NCBI GenBank assembly: GCA_002423615.1
Contig: DIKO01000108.1
Coordinates: 586-17,749, forward strand
Length of the DNA: 17,164 bases
Direction of reading: 5' to 3'
Source: Desulfobacteraceae bacterium UBA5616
GTDB lineage: Bacteria; Desulfobacterota; Desulfobacteria; Desulfobacterales; UBA5616
Positions 12,750-17,164 of this stretch are shown here, piece by piece. The first letter of the stretch is position 1, and each line of letters opens with the position of its first letter. The notes beneath the pieces were generated by a model. That model saw only the letters and a list, made by a program, of their open reading frames with translations, was not told where the DNA came from and ran no database searches. The position numbers and the translations under genes are program-made.

Positions 12750-12801
12750 ATAACCTTTGAATAATGGATTCGCCACGTGCGGATCCATTTTCAAAGGTTA
12801 T
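12750..12801 (+). terminator. Long hairpin after lapE-like gene, putative terminator
   Basis: ATAACCTTTGAA (12,750-12,761) pairs perfectly with TTCAAAGGTTAT (12,790-12,801), and AATGGAT (12,763-12,769) with ATCCATT (12,783-12,789), leaving one bulged T and a 13-nt loop. TTATATAT follows, only partly a T-run. It probably ends or attenuates lapE transcription; it could also be a dispersed repeat. Confidence 0.6.
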
Positions 12802-12885
12802 TTATATATGCAACAGTGGTTCTATAAGGAAGCGGCTGCGCCGGGAAAACGGCATCGTGATTTTTCGCGTTTTTCCAGGATCAAC

Positions 12886-12954
12886 ATGATTGTGAGGAGG
12901 TCGGAAAAATCGGAAGGATTGATCGACTCAGGTCGCGGCGCGGTTCAACGCTGA
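12886..12954 (+). other. Short upstream ORF (22 aa), possibly coupled to lapG
   Basis: ATG at 12,886 follows CAGGA at good spacing; the frame (MIVRRSEKSEGLIDSGRGAV, then QR) ends in TGA 12,952-12,954. That TGA overlaps a CTG (12,951-12,953) in the LapG frame as CTGA, resembling stop-start coupling. It may be a leader, or the shifted N-terminus of LapG. Confidence 0.3.
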
Positions 12955-13001
12955 CCGTCTTCATCGGGCATGCCTTCAGAAACAGGTCTTTCCGGCTGAT
13001 T

Positions 13002-13637
13002 TTGATTCTGCTCACGGCGGCGGCTGTTGCCGGCGCCGGAATGGATGAAGGCTTCCGAATCAACCGGGAACTTCTGAAACAGGCGGAGATCAAGCATGGC
13101 CCGGATGCGGCGACGCGTCTACTGGAATGGGAAGACATCATCCGCACGACAGGCGGAAGCAAATCGGACCTGGAAAAACTTGAAATCGTCAACCATTTCT
13201 TCAACAGCCGGATCCGGTACGCCAGCGATATCGAAGTCTGGGGTGTGAAGGATTACTGGGCCACCCCCCTGGAATTTCTATGCAGGAATGCCGGGGATTG
13301 CGAGGATTTCGCGATCGCCAAGTTTTTCACACTCAAAGAAATCGGGGTGAAGGAAGAAAAGCTGAACATCATGTACGTCAAGGCCCTTCAGTACGGAATC
13401 GCCCACATGGTTTTGTCCTATTACAGCACACCGGAATCCGAACCGCTGATTCTCGACAATCTCATCGACGGCATCGCTCCCGCATCGAAGCGGCCCGACC
13501 TGCTGCCCGTTCTGGGCTTCAATGGCAGCGGCCTCTGGACGGCCAAACAGCGGTCGCAGGGAAAACTCCCCGCAAGAAGCGAACGGCTCAAGCCCTGGCG
13601 GAATCTGCAGAAGAAACTATCGGAGAGCAAACTGTAA
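13002..13637 (+). CDS. lapG: LapG-like periplasmic cysteine protease (BTLCP family)
   Basis: This bacterial transglutaminase-like cysteine protease cleaves the N-terminal anchor of large LapA-type adhesins, releasing cells from biofilms. Counted from the TTG used here, the triad is C100 (GDCEDF), H135 (AHMVL) and D152 (ILDNL). The 35- and 17-residue spacings equal those of P. fluorescens LapG (C135, H170, D187). The DCED acidic residues match its calcium site. The start is uncertain. TTG 13,002 is the only ATG/GTG/TTG codon upstream of the conserved domain, but it would cut into the secretion signal (RNRSFRLILILLTAAAVAGA). The frame is open from 12,861, so a start at CTG 12,951 or another unusual codon is more likely. 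lapD follows after 15 nt. Confidence 0.88.
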   Translation: MILLTAAAVAGAGMDEGFRINRELLKQAEIKHGPDAATRLLEWEDIIRTTGGSKSDLEKLEIVNHFFNSRIRYASDIEVWGVKDYWATPLEFLCRNAGDCEDFAIAKFFTLKEIGVKEEKLNIMYVKALQYGIAHMVLSYYSTPESEPLILDNLIDGIAPASKRPDLLPVLGFNGSGLWTAKQRSQGKLPARSERLKPWRNLQKKLSESKL

Positions 13638-13652
13638 AATGAGGGCGGAAAC

Positions 13653-15626
13653 ATGACGCTTTATCGACAACTGATCATTTTTACCCTTGCCTTGTTTTTC
13701 ATTCTCTTTACCGGAACCTGGCTTGCCAAAATAGAAACCACGCGCACGTTCCTGGCAGATCAGCTCGAGTCCCATGCACAGGATACGGCGACCTCCCTTG
13801 CGCTGTCCATCACGCAGTATATGATCGAAAAGGACATGCCGACCATTGAGAGCATGATCAATGCCGTATTTGATCGCGGTTATTATGGTTCCATTCAACT
13901 GTCGGATATAAGGGGCGATGTTCTGATCGAGCGCAATCTCGACGTGACCATCGAGAATGTGCCCCCGTGGTTCATTCGCCGGATTAAGCTGGAAGCCCCT
14001 GATGCCCGCGCCAGCGTCATGTCCGGATGGAATCAGGCGGGGGATGTTTATGTGAAGAGTCATCCGGGCTACGCCTACAAGACGCTCTGGGAAGACGTAA
14101 TCCGGACGACCGTCTGGTTTCTGGCCTGCGGCATTTTCATACTCGGCGCGGGATGCCTGGGACTGCGCATGCTGCTCAGGCCGCTGGTGCTGGCCGAACG
14201 GCAGGCGGACGCCATCTGCAGAAAGGAATACGAAATTCAGAAGCGCATACCCTGGACCATCGAGCTTCGGCGGGTGGTCGAAGCCATGAACCGCATGACG
14301 CATAAAGTCAAAGAGATGTTCGAAGAACAGGTCGTGCTGGCGGAGGGACTTCGGGAACGTGCCTATCATGATCCGGTGACGGGACTGGGCAACCGTCGCT
14401 ACTTCGAGACCCAGGTCACTGCCCGGCTCGATCGACGGGGCAGCGACACAAAGGGAATTTTACTGATAGTCAAGCTGAACGATCTGGACAAGCTCAACCG
14501 GGATAAGGGGTTTCAGGCCGGGGACGCGCTCCTGAAAAGGGTGGCCGCAGAGCTTCAGGACGCCACCAGACAATGTGAGAGCTGCGTTCTCGCCCGGCTC
14601 ACCGGGGGCGACTTCGGCATTCTCCTTCCGGACGCCCCGTCCTGGGACGCAGAGACGATCGCCGGCAAAATCGCCAATCAGATGAGCCAGCTTGCCGCTG
14701 AGCAGTTCGCCATCATGGACGATATCGGCTGTGTGGGGGCAGCGACCTATGAAACCACCGTTACGCTCAGCCGCCTGCTTTCGGAAGCCGATCTGGCGCT
14801 GGCCGCGGCCAGGCAGACGGGACCCAACGGCTGGAGTGTCCGTGCGATTTCCGAAGAAACAGACAAAATGCCGCTGGGTCAGCAGCAGTGGAAGGAAATG
14901 CTTGAAAAAGCCCTCAAGGAACGAAGCGTCAGCCTGGATGCTCAGCCCGTCGTGAAGACGGCGGACAGGAATCAAATCCTCCACCTGGAGATTTTCTCCC
15001 GGATCATTCAGGAAGACGGCAAACTCCTGAGCGCGGGTGTGTTCGTGCCCCTGGCCGAACGCCTGAAGCTCATATCCTCCATAGACCGCATCGTTATCGA
15101 AGAGGCGATGCGGCTCGATCGCAGCCAGTTAGAATCCGGAAACATTGCCGTGAACCTCTCGCCCGCGTCGCTGAAGGATGATTCGTTCCGGCAATGGCTC
15201 CAATCCTCGTTAATGCGCCTGCCTCAGTCGGCGCCGCGGATCATCTTTGAATTCGCCGAATTCGGCGCGTTGCAGAATCCTGCACTGGTGAAGGAATTCA
15301 GCGCCTTCGTGCGGGGACTCGGCCACGCCATGAGCCTCGATCACTACGGGCAGAGCTTCTCCAACCTGGGATATCTCAAATCCATGCGTCCTGACTACGT
15401 CAAGATCGACCGGGCGTACACCGGAGAACTCAAGGACGAGGAAAGCGACAGCCGCTTCTTCATCGGCTCATTGTGCAGCGTGGCCCACAGCATCGACATC
15501 ATGGTGATCGCGGAAGGCGTGGAAACCGAACAGCAGGTGCAGATTCTCAGGCAACTGAACGTCGACGCGATCCAGGGATATGTCGTGGATCGCCCGAAAC
15601 CGATTCAGGAGATGCTGCGAAAGTAG
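13653..15626 (+). CDS. lapD: LapD-like inner-membrane c-di-GMP receptor (degenerate GGDEF/EAL)
   Basis: The layout is TM helix (about 7-25), periplasmic LapD/MoxY-type domain, second TM (about 150-172), HAMP-like linker, GGDEF domain (from about 237, YHDPVTGLGNRR) and EAL domain. The active site of GGDEF is altered (TGGDFG, 317-322). In EAL the signature reads LEIFSR (445-450) and the DDFG motif reads DHYG, so both enzymatic activities are probably lost while nucleotide binding remains. W126 in SGWNQAG sits where LapD W125 contacts LapG. At 657 residues it is near the 648 of P. fluorescens LapD. In the known system c-di-GMP binding lets LapD hold LapG, protecting the adhesin. GAGGGCGG precedes the ATG and lapG ends 15 nt before. 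Confidence 0.92.
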   Translation: MTLYRQLIIFTLALFFILFTGTWLAKIETTRTFLADQLESHAQDTATSLALSITQYMIEKDMPTIESMINAVFDRGYYGSIQLSDIRGDVLIERNLDVTIENVPPWFIRRIKLEAPDARASVMSGWNQAGDVYVKSHPGYAYKTLWEDVIRTTVWFLACGIFILGAGCLGLRMLLRPLVLAERQADAICRKEYEIQKRIPWTIELRRVVEAMNRMTHKVKEMFEEQVVLAEGLRERAYHDPVTGLGNRRYFETQVTARLDRRGSDTKGILLIVKLNDLDKLNRDKGFQAGDALLKRVAAELQDATRQCESCVLARLTGGDFGILLPDAPSWDAETIAGKIANQMSQLAAEQFAIMDDIGCVGAATYETTVTLSRLLSEADLALAAARQTGPNGWSVRAISEETDKMPLGQQQWKEMLEKALKERSVSLDAQPVVKTADRNQILHLEIFSRIIQEDGKLLSAGVFVPLAERLKLISSIDRIVIEEAMRLDRSQLESGNIAVNLSPASLKDDSFRQWLQSSLMRLPQSAPRIIFEFAEFGALQNPALVKEFSAFVRGLGHAMSLDHYGQSFSNLGYLKSMRPDYVKIDRAYTGELKDEESDSRFFIGSLCSVAHSIDIMVIAEGVETEQQVQILRQLNVDAIQGYVVDRPKPIQEMLRK

Positions 15627-15641
15627 TTGATGCGTATGTAC

Positions 15642-15971
15642 TTACAGGATATCGTCGACCGTCAGGGTCTGGGACGTGATGGTCTCTCTCAACCGCTTGC
15701 GTTTTCGGAGTTTTTCCTGGGCCTGTTCCGGAAGTTCCGTATAGCAAATGACGTTTTTCTGAATCAGGAGGTCGATCAGGTCTTCCACCAGACGGATGAT
15801 CCCCATATCCGACAAAGACAGGAGCAGCTTCCGGGAATCGGCACTGACGGTTTTGTTCAGAAAATCCAGGACTTCCTCATCCATAACGGGTTTTTCTTCA
15901 CCGACGTTCTGTTTCGGAGAGCTGTGCATCGCGATGATGTTGCCTTCTTTGTCCCGTTCTACGTACAACAT
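15642..15971 (-). CDS. Conserved hypothetical protein in Lap locus, opposite strand
   Basis: This 109-residue soluble protein begins MLYVERDKEGNIIAMHSSPK and has a central DMGIIRLVEDLIDLLIQKNV plus a TELPEQAQEKL stretch. This pattern occurs in a family of small proteins of unknown function, in databases often mislabelled as tryptophan-synthase-beta-like. There is no catalytic motif or signal peptide, and the C-terminus is rich in Lys and Arg (KLRKRKRL). A weak GGGG precedes the ATG. It is convergent with lapD (15 bp between stops, no hairpin) and divergent from the lapB-like gene across about 150 AT-rich bp, so it interrupts the Lap operon. Link with adhesion is by location only. Confidence 0.8.
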   Translation of the reverse strand: MLYVERDKEGNIIAMHSSPKQNVGEEKPVMDEEVLDFLNKTVSADSRKLLLSLSDMGIIRLVEDLIDLLIQKNVICYTELPEQAQEKLRKRKRLRETITSQTLTVDDIL

Positions 15972-16122
15972 GGAATTGCCCCCTGATGATTTACCGGAAT
16001 AAATTTAATTTTATAAAAAATAACATTAGTTTTTAAAAAAATATATAGTAAAAAGAATGATCGAAAAACAATAGACTCGGATTCACTGCGCTGCGAACCA
16101 TGGTTTTCCTGGATGGTAAAAA
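15972..16122. promoter_or_regulatory. Divergent AT-rich promoter region
   Basis: This 150-bp spacer between divergent genes is extremely AT-rich from about 16,000 to 16,060. TATAGT at 16,044-16,049 is a possible -10 for the plus-strand gene, but no good -35 is evident. Confidence 0.35.
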
Positions 16123-17164
16123 ATGAATACGCCTGAAACAAAGGAACAGGCCCCGCCGGCAGATTGGAAGCTCGGAGGGGATATGGATGCTTTCGACGAC
16201 CCGCTTCTGGATTGTCTGGTCCAGCTCACAAAGCTGCACGGCCGGCCTGCTGCCCGGACGGGACTGGTTTCCGGACTGCCCCTCGTGAAAAATCGCCTCA
16301 CCGTGGAGCTGTTTTCAAGGGCGGCGGACCGGGCCGACCTGTCTTGCCGCGTTGTGAAAAGGTCCCTCGACAGGATTTCTCTCCTGCAGCTTCCGGCGGT
16401 ATTGCTGCTCCGGGAGCGGCAGGCCTGCGTTCTGGTCGGCAAAGACGCTTCCGGCGAACAATTCAAGATCCTGCTGCCGGAAACAGGGATGGGGGAAAAG
16501 GTCGTCACAAAGGACGAGCTGTCGAAGCTCTACACAGGCTATTCTATCTTCGTACGTCCGAAATACCGGCTGGAGAGGAAATCCCTGGACGAGCCGGCCC
16601 TCGGTTCGGGGAAAGGCTGGTTCTGGGGAACGGTCTTCAAATCCTGGCGCATATACCGGGATGTACTGGTGGCATCCTTTCTGATCAATGTGTTCGGCCT
16701 GGCAAGCCCCTTCTTCGTCCTGATCGTCTATGACCGCGTCATTCCCAACAACGCGGTGGAAACCTTATGGGTGCTGGCCATCGGCATCACGGTGATCTAC
16801 TTCTTTGCCGTGCTCATGCGCGCCCTGCGGAGCTACTTCATCGATGAGGCGGGGAACAAGGCCAATCTCAGAATCTCCGCCATGCTGCTGCAGAAGGTTC
16901 TCGATCTGAAAATGGAGGTCCGGCCCCAGTCCATCGGATCCTTTACCCGGAATCTTCAGGAATTTGAAGGCATTCGGGATTTCGTCACCTCATTTTCCAT
17001 CACCTCCGTGATCGATCTGCCCTTCATGCTGATGGGGCTTTTCGTGGTCTGGTATCTCGGGGGCCCGATCGTCTACATCTTTCTGGTCGTGATCGCGTTT
17101 CTTATGATCTACGCCCTCCTGATTCAGATTCCCCTGCAGAAGGCGGTCAGCAGGACCTTCCAGG
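16123..17164 (+). CDS. lapB: Type I secretion ABC transporter, LapB-like (3' truncated by window)
   Basis: The frame opens at ATG 16,123 and runs to the window edge (347 codons). An N-terminal C39-peptidase-like domain (about 25-150: DPLLDCLVQLTKLHGRPA; LSCRVVKRSLDRI; VLLLRERQACVLVG) lacks the catalytic histidine: the HxVV position reads ACVLV at 101-105. It is therefore a substrate-handling domain, not a protease, as in LapB and RTX exporters. TM segments begin near residue 181, followed by YDRVIPNNAVETLW at 203-216, a hallmark of type I permease/ATPases, and further TM pairs. The nucleotide-binding domain lies beyond the window. It would power export of the adhesin through LapE. GGATGG lies about 6 nt upstream of the ATG. 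Confidence 0.93.
   Translation, partial: MNTPETKEQAPPADWKLGGDMDAFDDPLLDCLVQLTKLHGRPAARTGLVSGLPLVKNRLTVELFSRAADRADLSCRVVKRSLDRISLLQLPAVLLLRERQACVLVGKDASGEQFKILLPETGMGEKVVTKDELSKLYTGYSIFVRPKYRLERKSLDEPALGSGKGWFWGTVFKSWRIYRDVLVASFLINVFGLASPFFVLIVYDRVIPNNAVETLWVLAIGITVIYFFAVLMRALRSYFIDEAGNKANLRISAMLLQKVLDLKMEVRPQSIGSFTRNLQEFEGIRDFVTSFSITSVIDLPFMLMGLFVVWYLGGPIVYIFLVVIAFLMIYALLIQIPLQKAVSRTFQ

Larger units (their letters stand above)
12613..13001. other. Intergenic region between lapE- and lapG-like genes
   Basis: About 390 bp hold a GC-rich start with small hairpins (GCGGA-TGC-TCCGC near 12,620-12,635), then the long hairpin at 12,750-12,801. A short frame from ATG 12,886 to TGA 12,954 follows, with ribosome-site-like CAGGA before it; the open frame of the LapG-like protein already runs from 12,861. 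The true lapG start is somewhere in the last 110 bp of this stretch. Confidence 0.6.

Noticed and set aside
16164..16733. Plus-strand 189-codon frame near the right edge
   Set aside because: It lies within the LapB-like gene in another frame, and the in-frame ABC transporter has clear family motifs.

Overview
The window looks like the chromosome of a Gram-negative bacterium. The sequence suggests Desulfobacterota (the former Deltaproteobacteria), an inference from the style of the Lap-type secretion locus and the mobile genes, not from a marker gene. It splits into two parts at about position 10,315.

Positions 1-10,315 are the distal part of an integrated genetic island. A 56-nt 3' half of a tRNA-Leu(UAA) gene at 10,260-10,315, lacking its 5' half, marks the right end (attR-type scar). 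Inward from it come a tyrosine recombinase (10,076-8,832, minus) and a control region with 46-bp tandem repeats. A minus-strand operon follows: AlpA-like HTH protein, CHC2 zinc-finger primase-type protein, DUF3987 P-loop ATPase, TubC_N-like protein with a Cys cluster, one or two very small ORFs, DUF5681 protein, an unknown protein and a duplicated Cys-module protein. No phage structural or conjugation genes are visible, so this resembles a P4-like satellite or small integrative element. At the left lies restriction cargo: a shortened RhuM-family protein overlapping an apparently intact type III restriction subunit (Res). Behind it are debris of a type I HsdR gene and the likely 3' end of a group II intron. 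The partner methyltransferase (Mod) and the intact tRNA-Leu would lie left of the window.

Positions 10,316-17,164 look like resident chromosome. A strong terminator follows the tRNA scar, then a gene-poor stretch of about 0.9 kb. Next is a Lap-type adhesin secretion and retention locus: TolC-family outer-membrane channel (LapE-like), LapG-like periplasmic Cys protease, LapD-like degenerate GGDEF/EAL c-di-GMP receptor, a small conserved gene on the other strand, and the start of a LapB-like type I secretion ABC transporter that runs off the right edge. By analogy with Pseudomonas fluorescens, LapD bound to c-di-GMP would sequester LapG and keep a large adhesin anchored in the TolC-type channel. 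The adhesin gene and LapC are not in the window.

Points most worth following up are the LapG gene with no ordinary start codon, overlapped by a short upstream ORF; the repeat-rich int/xis control region; the broken or overlapping small ORFs at 5,449-5,615; the Cys-module duplication protein; and the layered restriction-system remains.
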